Notes: generated from the sequence alone by a model not told the origin. 64,000 bases of DNA from Methylobacter luteus IMV-B-3098 (GCF_000427625.1 NZ_KE386569.1:807376-871375); one strand, 5' to 3'. Shown: positions 39,203 through 53,033, numbered from the stretch's first letter. Program-made: numbers and translations.

Positions 39203-40363
39203 CTAGCTATTCGTTTTCCTGGTCGTGCTTACGCTCTTTGTTTTGGGCGCGGTTTTGGCTTTGATTGTCTTTCTGGATTTTCTTGCGCTCTTTGTTTTGG
39301 CGGCGGTTTTAGTTTTGCTTACCTTTCTGGTTTTTGTAGCGCTTTTGTTTTTGCTGACTCGCGAGGTCCTTTTTGTATTCTTGGCTTTGCTTACGCGCTT
39401 GATGTGATGTTGTACTCTCTTGGCGTGTCTAGCGTGGTTTATATGCTTTTTAATGCCATCGCCTTGCGCTAACAGGTTTGAAGTCGCTCGATGACTGCCG
39501 CAATCAAGTTGATAAGGAGGGGGGGTGATTGAACCGGTCTCTATCGAATAAATATCTCTTGATGGGTCGGTGCTAAAGCTCTTGGCAAAGCTGGCATCCA
39601 TTATCTGAGTCATTAGCTGGTAGCGCTCCTTGCTGGTCTTTCCTCCTAATACCACGCCGATCAGCCGGTGACCATTCTGATGTGCCGAAGCCATCAGATT
39701 ATAGCCCGAACCGCAGGTAAAGCCGGTCTTCATGCCTTCTGCGCCGGGATAATTCTTTACAAAAGCATTAATGCTGCGCAATGTGGCGCCCTTGTAATCA
39801 AAACTTTGGGCAGAAAAAAATTGATAATAAACAGGAAAATCACGCTGGATTCGCCATGCCAAAACCGCCAAATCCCGTGAGGTAGTGACTTGCAAATCAT
39901 TAGGAAGTCCGGTTGCATTCATGAAACGGGAGCTGCTCATTCCTAATGAGTGTGCTTTTGCCGTCATCATTGCCCCGAAGTTCTCTTCAGTCCCCCCTAG
40001 TTCTTCCCCAAGAACAACAGCCGCATCATTCGCGGAGCGCGTGATCACAGCCAAAATAGCGTCTCTGACGGTTAATTTTTCTCCCTGCCTCAAACCTAAT
40101 TTGCTGTTAGGCTGCCGTGCGGCGTGCGAGGAGGCAGTCAGTACATCTTGCAGACCAAGTTGCCCCTCTTTTAAAGCATCAAACGTCATATAGAGCGTCA
40201 TGACTTTGGTAAGGGAGGCCGGGAACCAAAGTTGGTTGGCTTCTAGTTCATGCAATATGCTGCCGTTATCGGCGTCGATAACTATAGCGGCATGCCGTCC
40301 GTAACTGATGCTAGATACGAAGAATAAAAGGACGGGTATCAAAATAAGTTGAGTAAATTTCAC
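39203..40363 (-). CDS. D-alanyl-D-alanine carboxypeptidase with a basic repeat tail
   Basis: The 386-residue protein begins at GTG with a signal peptide (LILIPVLLFFVSSISYG). The penicillin-binding domain has all three motifs: SLTK (SxxK), SAN (SxN) and KTG. It trims the terminal D-Ala of peptidoglycan stem peptides in the periplasm. The domain ends near residue 270. Residues ~320-386 are an almost pure Lys/Arg/Thr/Ser/Ala tail with repeated KTKxxxKTKS motifs, reminiscent of histone H1 or AlgP tails and unlike the amphipathic anchor of DacA. The tail could bind teichoic-like or acidic polymers, LPS, or DNA; this is inference. Confidence 0.9.
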   Translation of the reverse strand: MKFTQLILIPVLLFFVSSISYGRHAAIVIDADNGSILHELEANQLWFPASLTKVMTLYMTFDALKEGQLGLQDVLTASSHAARQPNSKLGLRQGEKLTVRDAILAVITRSANDAAVVLGEELGGTEENFGAMMTAKAHSLGMSSSRFMNATGLPNDLQVTTSRDLAVLAWRIQRDFPVYYQFFSAQSFDYKGATLRSINAFVKNYPGAEGMKTGFTCGSGYNLMASAHQNGHRLIGVVLGGKTSKERYQLMTQIMDASFAKSFSTDPSRDIYSIETGSITPPPYQLDCGSHRATSNLLAQGDGIKKHINHARHAKRVQHHIKRVSKAKNTKRTSRVSKNKSATKTRKVSKTKTAAKTKSARKSRKTIKAKTAPKTKSVSTTRKTNS

Positions 40364-41219
40364 GTTTAATAATTATATTATGGTTTTTTTTAATGAAATC
40401 AATAGCTAAAGCACGGTTACGGGTTACTTTTGCATTTGTTAAACCTAGCGAATAGTACAAGTGAAATTTGAGCTCGCATTATATCAGGTGAGCTAGATAT
40501 ATGCTGCCGGGATTGATGCGGAAATTTTCCGGGCTAAGTGTTTAGTTGGTTTGTGTTACTAATAATTACATCAAGAACAATTAGATATAGATATTCTGTC
40601 TTGCTAGTGTGTCTGTGGAGCTAAATTAACAGTCGCTAGCATTTAGCTGGTTTTAAGTATTAATCCGGTATAGTTCACTGCGAGTAAGGCTAGGTGATGC
40701 AGTTAACATAATTTTATACTAACTTTCCGTTTAGGGAAGGGTTGGCATTATCTGAAGCAAATAATTCAGCCGTGCAATTAAGGATGTTGTCAGACTAAAT
40801 TTCTCGTTCATATTATTTTTATCGGAATAATTGGTGATGATGGTTTAAGAAAATTATGAAGGTAATATCCAATAACTTCTAAGAGCCTACAATTATAATT
40901 ATTGCAATATTGGTATATTTTTTGCTTATTTTAAGTCGGTCTTGCACAAAACGTCCGGTTTTATGAATATTCTGAATAAGGATGGTCTTTAAAAATTTAT
41001 TGGCATTCAATCAATGAGTTATTTTAAAAATAAAATAATATTTATTTTCAATGCAATAGCTTTATTTGGCTGGGTAAACTACTTATCTGCTGAGGCTTGC
41101 TAGGGTTTATGTGGCTCAAGCTAAACCAGTACAATAATCTCGGTCAACTTGACGAGGAAGCAGAGTTAGAAAAACCGATGATTATGACTCCCCTTTGATT
41201 TAACGATAATTATTCCAAT
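40364..41219. other. long AT-rich intergenic region
   Basis: About 856 bases without a clear gene. The only protein-like frame is a 29-codon one at 41014-41103, described separately. The rest is AT-rich with many stops in all frames. No tRNA, terminator or repeat was seen. It must hold the promoters of the divergent carboxypeptidase gene and selO. Confidence 0.45.
41014..41103 (+). pseudogene. possible truncated exported protein (signal peptide only)
   Basis: A 29-residue frame reads like a complete Sec signal peptide: charged start (MSYFKNK), hydrophobic core (IIFIFNAIALFGW) and cleavage-like LSAEA, then a stop one residue later. The frame after the stop is interrupted again. It may be the remnant of a secreted protein gene or a tiny chance frame. 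Confidence 0.28.
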
Positions 41220-44499
<3,280 letters not shown>

Positions 44500-44500
<1 letters not shown>

Positions 44501-45699
44501 TGTCGGCTAGAGATTTCTTAGATAGCATAGAGCCGCATTTTACAAAAGGCGGTAGGTTTGAAAAGTATTACGGTCTCTATGAGATGGTGGATACTTTCAT
44601 CTATACACCCGCTGATGTAACACGCGGCGCAACGCATGTTCGTGACGGTAACGATCTGAAACGAACCATGACTTTTGTTGTAATAGCAACATTTTTTTGT
44701 ATTTTGATGGCCCTGTATAACACGGGCTACCAGGCCAATGTGGCTATGGAAGCAATGGGACTGACAAAGGCGGATAACTGGCGCAGCATTCCCATGATGA
44801 TATTCGGGTATAGTCCTTACAACCCATTGTCATGCTTGGTTCATGGGGCTTTGTATTTTCTGCCTGTTTACATTGTGACACTGGCTGTTGGCGGTATTTG
44901 GGAGGTCTTGTTCGCTACAGTGCGCGGACATGAGGTTAACGAAGGCTTCTTGGTTTCATCAATGTTATATTCATTGATTCTTCCGCCCGAAATACCTTTA
45001 TGGCAGGTCGCTCTGGGTATTTCATTCGGTATTGTTATCGGTAAGGAAGTATTCGGCGGTACCGGCAAAAATTTCTTGAATCCAGCATTGACTGGTCGTG
45101 CATTTTTGTTCTTTGCCTATCCTGCCTCCATGTCAGGTGATTCAGTATGGATTGCCGTAGACGGTTTCACTGCTGCAACTCCTCTGAGCCTTGCCTCAGC
45201 GGGCGGCGTTGAAGCAATTAAAGAAGGTTATGGCTGGTTGCAGGCTTTCTTTGGTTTTATTCCCGGTTCTATGGGCGAGACATCCACTTTTGGCATTTTG
45301 CTTGGCGCCGCATTCTTGCTTTATACACGTGTGGCATCTTGGAGAATCATGTCTGGCGTCATGATTGGCATGATAACGTCATCGTTGTTATTGAACATCA
45401 TAGGCAGTGAAACTAATCCGATGTTTGCGTTACCTTGGTATTGGCACCTAGTTTTAGGCGGCTTTGCTTTTGGTACTGTCTATATGGCAACAGATCCCGT
45501 AACAGCGGCTGGAACCGATACAGGCCGGTGGTTATATGGAATATTAATTGGTGTGATGGTAGTGATAATTCGCGTCATCAATCCTGCTTTCCCGGAAGGC
45601 ATGATGCTGGCGATTCTGTTTTCTAATATGTTTGCACCGATCATTGATTATTTTGTCGTTCAGGCAAACATTAAGAGAAGGGTGAAACGTCATGCCTAA
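44500..45699 (+). CDS. nqrB: Na+-translocating NADH:quinone reductase subunit B
   Basis: A 399-residue membrane subunit with about ten spans. The segment DGFTAATPLSLASAGG carries the threonine that takes the covalent FMN in this subunit. FGGTGKNFLNPALTGRAFLF is typical of the NqrB/RnfD family. It is central to Na+ translocation and quinone binding. It overlaps nqrC by eight bases. Confidence 0.98.
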
Positions 45700-46543
45700 C
45701 GCAGTTAAAAAATGTGAACATTACGAAAAATTTAAAGTTTACCGCGATAAAATCCTGGCCTTGCATAATGATAGTTTAGAAAAAACTATCGCTATCGCAT
45801 TGTCGCTGTGTTTGTTCTGTGCGGTTTTGGTGGCGTTCGCGGCTGTCGCGTTGAAACCATTGCAAATCGGCAATAAAGAGCTGGACATGAAGAGTAATAT
45901 TCTTGATGTAGCAGGTTTATTAGAAGCTGATACTGATATCGACAAAGCTTTTGACGAACAGATTGAACCTAAACTGGTCGATATTGAAACGGGTGACTAC
46001 GTAGAGAATATGGATGTAGCGGCTTACGATCAACGTAAAGCGGCAAAAGATCCTGCGCAAAGTATCGCTATCCCTGCCGATAAAGATATTGCGCACATCC
46101 GTGCAAAAGCCAAAATTGCTAAAGTTTATTTAGTTAAAAAAGGCGATGATATCCAATCCATTATTTTGCCTGTAAATGGTTATGGTTTATGGTCAACTCT
46201 ATATGGATTTATTTCCTTGGCAGCTGATGGACAAACTGTACAAAGCATTAACTTTTATGATCAAGCCGAAACACCGGGATTGGGTGGTGAAGTAGTAAAC
46301 CCTAACTGGCGCGCCCTATGGAACGGTAAAAAGGTTTACTCTGAGTCCGGAGAACCAGCTTTAGGTTTAATCAAAGGTGTAGTAGACAAAAATAAACCGG
46401 GTTCCGAGTATCAAGTGGACGGTTTAGCCGGCGCGACGTTAACAAGTAATGGTGTAAGCAATCTTATTAAATACTGGATGGGTAAAGAAGGTTTCGCACC
46501 GTATTTAAATAAAGTGAGAACTGCTGGGGAGAATAAATCATGA
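45692..46543 (+). CDS. nqrC: Na+-translocating NADH:quinone reductase subunit C
   Basis: 283 residues with one N-terminal membrane span ([20 protein letters not shown]) and a periplasmic FMN-binding domain. [13 protein letters not shown] is the flavinylation motif (D-G-x-x-G-A-T) recognised by Apb[15 protein letters not shown] is also conserved. ApbE is encoded further down the same run. It overlaps nqrD by four bases. Confidence 0.98.
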   Translation: MPNAVKKCEHYEKFKVYRDKILALHNDSLEKTIAIALSLCLFCAVLVAFAAVALKPLQIGNKELDMKSNILDVAGLLEADTDIDKAFDEQIEPKLVDIETGDYVENMDVAAYDQRKAAKDPAQSIAIPADKDIAHIRAKAKIAKVYLVKKGDDIQSIILPVNGYGLWSTLYGFISLAADGQTVQSINFYDQAETPGLGGEVVNPNWRALWNGKKVYSESGEPALGLIKGVVDKNKPGSEYQVDGLAGATLTSNGVSNLIKYWMGKEGFAPYLNKVRTAGENKS

Positions 46544-47220
46544 GTGCAGTATTAACTGGCGAAACAAAAAAAGTATTGACCGAACCATTGGTCAATAATA
46601 ATCCGATTACGTTGCAGGTTCTGGGGATCTGTTCTGCTTTGGCGGTAACATCTCAGATGTCTACATCACTGATTATGGCGCTCGCGCTGACATCCGTAAC
46701 GGCTTGCTCAAGCGCGGCGATTAGTGCCATCAGAAACCATATTCCAAGCAGCATACGGATTATCGTGCAGATGATCATTATTGCGTCTTTGGTAATCGTG
46801 GTTGACCAAATCCTGAAAGCATTTGCTTTTGAAGTCAGTAAACAATTGTCAGTATTCGTGGGTTTGATTATTACCAACTGTATTGTTATGGGACGCGCTG
46901 AAGCGTATGCGATGAAAAATCCGCCTTTAGCGAGCTTCATGGACGGCATTGGCAACGGCTTAGGTTATAGCTTGATTCTTGTTCTTGTGGCTTTCTTTAG
47001 AGAGACCCTGGGCTCAGGCAAATTGTTGGGCTTTGAAGTATTCCATTTGTCAAAAGACGGCGGATGGTATGATCCTAATGGTTTAATGCTATTGCCTCCT
47101 AGCGCTTTTTTTATCATTGGCTTGATTATTTGGGCCATTCGACAAGCGAAACCAGAGCAGGCTGAAAAGGCGGATTTCAAAATCATGTCAATAGCTCATG
47201 GTGAAGGAGGGCATCACTAA
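46540..47220 (+). CDS. nqrD: Na+-translocating NADH:quinone reductase subunit D
   Basis: A 226-residue protein with six predicted membrane spans. [20 protein letters not shown] and [20 protein letters not shown] are typical NqrD/RnfE segments; the paired Cys-containing half-helices of NqrD and NqrE bind an intramembrane 2Fe-2S centre. The nqrE ATG overlaps its stop. Confidence 0.97.
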   Translation: MSAVLTGETKKVLTEPLVNNNPITLQVLGICSALAVTSQMSTSLIMALALTSVTACSSAAISAIRNHIPSSIRIIVQMIIIASLVIVVDQILKAFAFEVSKQLSVFVGLIITNCIVMGRAEAYAMKNPPLASFMDGIGNGLGYSLILVLVAFFRETLGSGKLLGFEVFHLSKDGGWYDPNGLMLLPPSAFFIIGLIIWAIRQAKPEQAEKADFKIMSIAHGEGGHH

Positions 47221-47828
47221 TGGAAGCTTATATTAGCTTATTTGTAAAAGCGGTTTTCATTGAAAACCTGGCTCTGGCGTTCTTCCTGGGTATGTGTACC
47301 TTCCTGGCGGTTTCCAAGAAGATTTCGACGGCTATGGGATTGGGCATAGCGGTAATGGTTGTGCAAACCATTACGGTGCCTGCCAACAATATTATTTACC
47401 ATACGCTGTTAAAAGAAGATGCGCTGTCGTGGATGGGCATTACCGGTGTGGACTTAAGCTTTTTAGCGCTGTTAAGCTGTATCGGTATGATTGCCGCCTT
47501 GGTACAGATTCTGGAAATGATTCTGGACAAGTTTTTCCCGGCTCTCTATTCGGCATTAGGTATTTTCTTGCCGTTGATTACCGTGAACTGCGCCATTCTT
47601 GGTGGAAGCTTATTCATGATAGAGCGTGATTATAACCTCGGTGAAAGTGTTACCTATGGTATCGGCAGTGGTTTCGGCTGGGCATTGGCTATTACGGTTA
47701 TTGCCGGTGTGCGCGAAAAACTGAAATACAGTGATATCCCAGCCGGTTTACAAGGTTTGGGTATTACGTTTATTACTGCAGGTCTGATGTCGCTTGGCTT
47801 CATGGCTTTCTCTGGAATCCAACTATAA
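47220..47828 (+). CDS. nqrE: Na+-translocating NADH:quinone reductase subunit E
   Basis: 202 residues, six membrane spans. [20 protein letters not shown] and [18 protein letters not shown] contain the two cysteines expected for the intramembrane iron site shared with NqrD. It overlaps nqrD by one base and is followed 12 bases later by nqrF. Confidence 0.97.
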   Translation: MEAYISLFVKAVFIENLALAFFLGMCTFLAVSKKISTAMGLGIAVMVVQTITVPANNIIYHTLLKEDALSWMGITGVDLSFLALLSCIGMIAALVQILEMILDKFFPALYSALGIFLPLITVNCAILGGSLFMIERDYNLGESVTYGIGSGFGWALAITVIAGVREKLKYSDIPAGLQGLGITFITAGLMSLGFMAFSGIQL

Positions 47829-47840
47829 GAAGGTAGCATA

Positions 47841-49061
47841 ATGCTGGAAATTGCATTAGGGATTATTATTTTCACGGTCATCGTGATTGCGTTGGTATTT
47901 GTTATTATCGGCGCAAAAAATAAATTGGTTGCCTCCGGGGACGTTGAAATTCTGATCAATGATGAAAAGAAAATTCATGTGCCTGTGGGGGCGAAATTGT
48001 TAACGGCATTGGCTGATAACGGCTTGTTTGTCCCGTCAGCTTGCGGCGGTGGCGGTACTTGCGCTCAATGTCGGGTAAAAGTACATTCAGGCGGCGGTGA
48101 AATTCTGCCGACTGAAACATCGCATATTACTAAACGTGAAGCGGCTGAAGGCGAGCGTCTTTCTTGCCAGGTCACGGTTAGAAATAATATGGAAATTGAA
48201 GTCGAAGATGATGTTTTCGGCGTCAAGAAATGGGAATGTACTGTCAAATCCAACCACAACGTGGCGACTTTCATTAAAGAGCTGGTGTTGGAATTGCCTG
48301 AAGGTGAAGAAATCAAATATCGTGCCGGCGGTTACATTCAGATTGAATGTCCTCCGCATGTGGCAAAATATAGCGATTTCAATATTGAAGAAAGATTCCA
48401 TGAGGATTGGGATAAATACAACCTGTGGCGATATGTCTCCGACGTAAAAGAGGCGGCTTTGCGCGCTTATTCAATGGCTTCTTATCCTGAAGAAAAAGAA
48501 ATCATGCTGAACGTACGTATCGCGACGCCGCCTCCAGGTGCTCCTGATACTGTACCGCCAGGTATCATGTCTTCTTATATCTTTAACTTGAAGCCAGGCG
48601 ATAAATGTATCGTTTCCGGTCCTTATGGCGAATTCTTCGCTAAAGACACCGATGCCGAAATGGTCTTCATCGGTGGCGGTGCGGGTATGGCGCCTATGCG
48701 CTCCCATATCTTCGACCAACTGCGCAGGCTGAAGTCCAAGCGCAAGATGACGTTCTGGTATGGCGCACGAAGCAAACGCGAAATGTTCTATGTTGAAGAT
48801 TTCGATATGCTGGCCAGAGAAAATGACAACTTTGAATGGCATGTTGCTCTGTCAGATCCATTGCCTGATGATAACTGGACAGGTTATACCGGATTTATTC
48901 ACAATGTGCTCTTTGAAGAGTTTATAAAGAACCATCCGGCGCCTGAAGATTGTGAGTTCTACATGTGCGGACCTCCAATCATGAACTCATCAGTCATTAA
49001 CATGCTGTTGGAAAACGGTGTTGAACCAGAGAATATCTTCCTGGATGACTTTGGCGGTTAA
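47841..49061 (+). CDS. nqrF: Na+-translocating NADH:quinone reductase subunit F
   Basis: 406 residues: an N-terminal membrane anchor ([20 protein letters not shown]), a plant-type 2Fe-2S domain ([12 protein letters not shown]), an FAD domain ([11 protein letters not shown]) and an NADH domain ([25 protein letters not shown]). It is the entry point for NADH electrons. AGAAGG lies just before the ATG. A strong hairpin follows the gene. Confidence 0.98.
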   Translation: MLEIALGIIIFTVIVIALVFVIIGAKNKLVASGDVEILINDEKKIHVPVGAKLLTALADNGLFVPSACGGGGTCAQCRVKVHSGGGEILPTETSHITKREAAEGERLSCQVTVRNNMEIEVEDDVFGVKKWECTVKSNHNVATFIKELVLELPEGEEIKYRAGGYIQIECPPHVAKYSDFNIEERFHEDWDKYNLWRYVSDVKEAALRAYSMASYPEEKEIMLNVRIATPPPGAPDTVPPGIMSSYIFNLKPGDKCIVSGPYGEFFAKDTDAEMVFIGGGAGMAPMRSHIFDQLRRLKSKRKMTFWYGARSKREMFYVEDFDMLARENDNFEWHVALSDPLPDDNWTGYTGFIHNVLFEEFIKNHPAPEDCEFYMCGPPIMNSSVINMLLENGVEPENIFLDDFGG

Positions 49062-49075
49062 GTAATACATGGTAT

Positions 49076-49112
49076 CTCTCTCCCGCAAGAACTAATTTCT
49101 TGCGGGAGAGAG
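49076..49112 (+). promoter_or_regulatory. strong hairpin between nqrF and apbE
   Basis: CTCTCTCCCGCAAGAA and its exact inverse are separated by five bases, giving a 16-pair stem. No T run follows, so it is not a standard intrinsic terminator. It may set message stability or processing between the structural genes and the maturation genes, or weaken read-through. Confidence 0.65.
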
Positions 49113-49126
49113 GCTAGTGGAATCAC

Positions 49127-50173
49127 ATGAAATATATCAAACAACGACGAGGAGTATGGCTTTGTCTGCCCCTCGTTTTTTTATTGTCAGCCTGTGGCAG
49201 TAAAACAGAGCAAGAGTACCCGTTCACTTATTCGGGATTAACAGAGGGTACGAGCTTCCATATTAAAGTCAGTAAGTTGCCTGAATCGGTGATTTCAGAG
49301 CAATTGAAACATCAAATTATGGATCTTTTGGATGAAATAAATGGGCAAATGTCTACTTATCTGGAAGATTCGGAACTGTCCAGTTTTAATCAAAATACCT
49401 CTACTGATTGGGTGCCTGTCTCTGCTCCTTTATTTACAGTGTTGAAAGAAGCGCAAAGAATCAGCCAGTTGACTAATGGCGCCTTTGATGTAACTGTGGG
49501 GCCTCTGGTCAATTTATGGGGATTTGGTCCTGATCCGACAAAATTTGTCGCGCCTGATGATGCGCTGATACAGGAACGATTGAACAAAATTGGCTATAAC
49601 TATCTAAGTATTAAGGAAGAAGAGTCGTTAGCTGTTAAAAAAGCGATGCCGGATTTATATGTAGATTTATCGGCTATAGCAAAAGGCTACACAGTGGATC
49701 AGGTAGGTTTGTTGTTGGAAAAAAATGGCATAACCGACTATATGGTCGAAATTGGCGGCGAGATAAGAGTAAGAGGGCAAAATGCGAGTTCCGAGCCTTG
49801 GCATATAGCTATCGAGCAACCCACATCCAATGAAAGAGTGGTAGAGAAAGTGGTTGGCATTACTGATATAGCCATGGCAACTTCCGGCGATTATCGGAAT
49901 TTTTTTGAAGCCAATGGAGTGCGCTTTTCTCATACTATTGATCCAAGAACAGGGCGGCCTATAACGCATAAGCTCGCATCCATCACGATCCTGAGCAAAA
50001 CGACGATGGAAGCCGATGCGTTGGCAACAGCTATTATGGTGTTAGGTCCAGATGAAGGTTATAAATTTGCCGAACGTCATAATATAGCGGCATTTTTTAT
50101 TATTAAAAAAGATTCGGGTTTTGACGAAAAAAGTACTCGAGCCTTTGCTAGCTTTACAAAATTAAAAAGGTAA
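49127..50173 (+). CDS. apbE: FAD:protein FMN transferase
   Basis: A 348-residue lipoprotein (lipobox LSAC at residue ~23) of the ApbE family. TNGAFDVTVGPLVNLWGFGP, YVDLSAIAKGYTVDQV, VEIGGEIRVRGQN and SHTIDPRTGRPITH are the FAD and Mg-binding segments. It attaches FMN through a phosphoester to the threonines of NqrB and NqrC in the periplasm. Its place in the nqr run matches that job. Confidence 0.97.
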   Translation: MKYIKQRRGVWLCLPLVFLLSACGSKTEQEYPFTYSGLTEGTSFHIKVSKLPESVISEQLKHQIMDLLDEINGQMSTYLEDSELSSFNQNTSTDWVPVSAPLFTVLKEAQRISQLTNGAFDVTVGPLVNLWGFGPDPTKFVAPDDALIQERLNKIGYNYLSIKEEESLAVKKAMPDLYVDLSAIAKGYTVDQVGLLLEKNGITDYMVEIGGEIRVRGQNASSEPWHIAIEQPTSNERVVEKVVGITDIAMATSGDYRNFFEANGVRFSHTIDPRTGRPITHKLASITILSKTTMEADALATAIMVLGPDEGYKFAERHNIAAFFIIKKDSGFDEKSTRAFASFTKLKR

Positions 50174-50177
50174 TAAC

Positions 50178-50357
50178 ATGACTTATTTTCTCGTGACTTT
50201 TGTATTTATGCTTATTGTCATTGCAATTATGGCGATAGGGGTTATTTTTGGCAGAAAGGCGATTAAAGGCTCATGTGGGGGCGCTAACAATGGAAATTGC
50301 GTCTGCGTTGAAAAATGTGATAAAAGGAAAAAACTGGAGGCCGAAGGGAAGGTTTAG
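50178..50357 (+). CDS. nqrM: NQR maturation protein NqrM
   Basis: A 59-residue protein with one N-terminal membrane span (FLVTFVFMLIVIAIMAIGVIF broken across two lines: FLVTFVFMLI then VIAIMAIGVIF) followed by KGSCGGANNGNCVCVEKC, the four-cysteine motif of NqrM (DUF539). NqrM delivers iron for the NqrD/NqrE centre during assembly of Na+-NQR. It starts four bases after the apbE stop, in the usual order nqrA-F, apbE, nqrM. It is short and easily missed. Confidence 0.95.
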   Translation: MTYFLVTFVFMLIVIAIMAIGVIFGRKAIKGSCGGANNGNCVCVEKCDKRKKLEAEGKV

Positions 50358-50433
50358 GATGGCTCAGTGTGAATTTGTATAAGCAGGACGGCAAGCTCAA
50401 GGTGAAATAATAAATAACAATGAGGAGTTCGTT

Positions 50434-50829
50434 ATGTTGGCTAAAATTACTGTTGCAGATTACATGACCAAACATTTGGTTACGTTGACTAAAGAAACCA
50501 ATGTCTTTGATGCCATAAAGAAATTGTTGGCTCATAGGATTACCAGCGCTCCGGTGCTTGATCAGCATGATCACATAGTAGGCATGTTCTCGGAAAAGGA
50601 CGTGATGCGGGTTGTTGCTGAAAATGTTTATGATCAAGGTATGGGCGGTAAAGTGGGCGAATATATGACGAAGGACGTAATTCGTGTTGATGCTGATTCA
50701 TTCATTGTTGATTTGGCGGAAAAGTTTCAGCAATCAGACGCCAGAAGTTTTCCTGTTTTTGAAGATACTGACCTGGTAGGCATTGTCAGTCGCACAGATA
50801 TTTTAAGAGCATTGGCTTCGCTTGAGTAA
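50434..50829 (+). CDS. CBS-domain pair protein
   Basis: 131 residues made of two CBS domains only: VADYMTKHLVTLTKETNVFD with ITSAPVLDQHDHIVGMFSEK, then VGEYMTKDVIRVDADSFIVD with SFPVFEDTDLVGIVSRTDIL. Such proteins bind adenosyl nucleotides or act as sensors. GAGGAG lies about eight bases before the ATG. The partner is not evident; it follows nqrM by 76 bases and may be co-transcribed. Confidence 0.88.
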   Translation: MLAKITVADYMTKHLVTLTKETNVFDAIKKLLAHRITSAPVLDQHDHIVGMFSEKDVMRVVAENVYDQGMGGKVGEYMTKDVIRVDADSFIVDLAEKFQQSDARSFPVFEDTDLVGIVSRTDILRALASLE

Positions 50830-50852
50830 AATTAAGGATTAATTTTCATTGG

Positions 50853-52301
50853 ATGAAAAACGGCACGTTTTTTTGGCATGACTATGAAACATTCGGAGCA
50901 GACCCGCGAAAAGACAGGCCTGTTCAATTTGCCGGCATTCGAACCGATTATGACTTCAATATTATAGATGATCCCTTTGTCGTTTATTGCAAGCCATCGG
51001 CGGATTCACTGCCGCATCCAGATGCTTGTGTTATTACAGGAATCATCCCCCAGTTTGCCGAACAGAAAGGCATTTGCGAAGCAGAATTTACACGACTGAT
51101 TCATCAGCAATTGTCTCAGCCAAATACCTGTACTGTCGGCTATAACAGTATTCGTTTCGATGATGAAGTAACTCGCAATTGTCTTTATCGTAATTTTTAC
51201 GACCCATACGCACGTGAATGGCAAAATGGCAATTCTCGCTGGGACCTGATCGATTTGGTCAGGGCGGCAAGAGCTTTGCGTCCTGAAGGTATACACTGGC
51301 CAGTTAATGAAGATGGAAGACCCAGCTTCAGGCTGGAAGAATTAACTCGGGCGAACGGTATTGAACATTTAGCCGCGCATGACGCGCTTTCCGATGTCTA
51401 CGCCACTATAGCGATAGCCAGATTAGTTAGAAGAGCCCAACCAAAACTTTATCAATTTTTACTAAAGCACCGGGTTAAAGCTGAAGTGCATAATTTGCTG
51501 CAGCTCGGCAGCTTTAAGCCTCTCGTGCATATCTCGGGCAAATATGCAGCGCTTAAGCATTGTCTCGCCATAGTCTTGCCCGTGTGTAAACATCCGACCA
51601 ATAGCAATGGCATTGTTGTTTACGATCTCTCTGTCGACCCTGAACCCATGCTGTCTTTATCTGTCGAAGAAATCCAGCAGAGGATTTTTACATCCACCGA
51701 CGATTTACAGGAAGGCGTCGAAAGAATACCTCTAAAAACGGTCCACATTAATAAATGTCCGGTACTGGCGCCGGTATCCGTTATCAGGCCGGATGATGCT
51801 CAGCGACTGGAAATCGATTTGGCTTTCTGTTACGCCAATATTGAAAAGATTAAGGTCGCAACTGGTCTGGAGGCAAAATTATCGGCTGTTTTTAGTCTTG
51901 CCTACTCGGAGCAGGAATACGATCCGGATCTGGCGCTTTATAGCGGCGGATTTTTCTCTGAATCCGATAAACAAAAAATGGCAAGGATTAGGGGTATGCC
52001 GCCGGAGCATCTGGCTAAAGCGGCTTTTGATTTTACCGATGCCCGTTTGCCGGATATGTTATTCAGGTATCGGGCGCGCAATTACCCCGAAACCCTGACT
52101 CATGAAGAGATGCAGCGATGGCATGAGTTTTGTGTAAATCGGATAACAGGCCGTCAGGCCGGCGCCGGGATTCTACTTGATGATTATTTCGATCGTCTCG
52201 AGGAACTAAAAAGCGATAAAAATATTAATTCGGATATGATCAAGGCTCTGGAAGCGTATGGTATTGAGAAAATGGAGCGGTTCGGTGTTAAGTTCATTTG
52301 A
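50853..52301 (+). CDS. sbcB: exodeoxyribonuclease I
   Basis: A 482-residue DEDDh exonuclease. FFWHDYETFGADPRKDRPVQ holds the first Asp/Glu pair, GYNSIRFDDEVTRN the second acid, and EHLAAHDALSDVYATIAIA the catalytic His/Asp. The SH3-like and C-terminal domains are present, with normal length for SbcB. It degrades single-stranded DNA 3' to 5' in recombination and mismatch repair. Confidence 0.97.
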   Translation: MKNGTFFWHDYETFGADPRKDRPVQFAGIRTDYDFNIIDDPFVVYCKPSADSLPHPDACVITGIIPQFAEQKGICEAEFTRLIHQQLSQPNTCTVGYNSIRFDDEVTRNCLYRNFYDPYAREWQNGNSRWDLIDLVRAARALRPEGIHWPVNEDGRPSFRLEELTRANGIEHLAAHDALSDVYATIAIARLVRRAQPKLYQFLLKHRVKAEVHNLLQLGSFKPLVHISGKYAALKHCLAIVLPVCKHPTNSNGIVVYDLSVDPEPMLSLSVEEIQQRIFTSTDDLQEGVERIPLKTVHINKCPVLAPVSVIRPDDAQRLEIDLAFCYANIEKIKVATGLEAKLSAVFSLAYSEQEYDPDLALYSGGFFSESDKQKMARIRGMPPEHLAKAAFDFTDARLPDMLFRYRARNYPETLTHEEMQRWHEFCVNRITGRQAGAGILLDDYFDRLEELKSDKNINSDMIKALEAYGIEKMERFGVKFI

Positions 52302-52459
52302 TGAAGGCTCTGCAAAATTCATTTCACATTCAATTGCGTCTGTCAAAGTGGACATACCGCTCATAAGATTGGTTTTGGAATGCGCTAACTAATGCTTGCT
52401 GCAGGGAGTTAGCATATAATGGATGGTTCAGTTTATATGTTTCCATAAGGAAGTTAATT

Positions 52460-53023
52460 ATGAAGAAAATTATTTTATTTGTTTCAGCTTTACTGTTCTT
52501 TTTTACTTCAGTTGTTAATGCGCATGGCCCTGTACGTCAGAAAGCTGAAGAAGAAATCACTATCAATGCGCCTGCCGAAAAAGTCTGGGGTATCATCAAG
52601 GATTTCAGTGATATGTCTTGGCATCCTGGCATCAAAGATACCAAAGCTGATAAAGGCAACGAGAAAGGCTCAGTTCGCGTTTTGACTTTGAAAGACGGTG
52701 GAACAATTACTGAAGAATTGAAAAAGCATGACGACAAAAAAATGACGTATGCTTATAAAATTACTGAAATGAGCACGGCGAAAACCATCACTCATGCTGG
52801 TGCTGAAGAGAAAGTGCCCGTGTTGCCTGTTGACAATTATGCGGCCAGCATTGATGTAGAAGGTAAAGGCAATACATCGGTTGTATCCTGGAAAGCTGGT
52901 TATTACCGCGCTTACATGAACAACAATCCGCCTGCGGAAATGAACGAAGAAGCAGCTAACACTGCAGTTACAGCTATTTTGAAAGCGGGTCTGGAAAATC
53001 TGAAAGCCCTGGCTGAAAAGTAA
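52460..53023 (+). CDS. MxaD-like periplasmic SRPBCC protein
   Basis: 187 residues with a signal peptide (IILFVSALLFFFTSVVNA, cleavage before HGPVR). The mature protein is a START/SRPBCC fold: EEEITINAPAEKVWGIIKDF, WHPGI, YAASIDVEGKGNTSVVSWK, and a C-terminal helix. Its arrangement and export match MxaD-family proteins linked to methanol dehydrogenase function in methylotrophs. The YVTN propeller gene starts 11 bases after its stop. The link to a PQQ dehydrogenase is inference from family and neighbour. Confidence 0.8.
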   Translation: MKKIILFVSALLFFFTSVVNAHGPVRQKAEEEITINAPAEKVWGIIKDFSDMSWHPGIKDTKADKGNEKGSVRVLTLKDGGTITEELKKHDDKKMTYAYKITEMSTAKTITHAGAEEKVPVLPVDNYAASIDVEGKGNTSVVSWKAGYYRAYMNNNPPAEMNEEAANTAVTAILKAGLENLKALAEK

Positions 53024-53033
53024 GGATTAGCGA

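Noticed and set aside
40735-40765. Possible sigma-54 promoter (TGGCATTATCTGAAGC)
   Set aside because: The GG to GC spacing is one base too long and the flanking bases do not fit the consensus.
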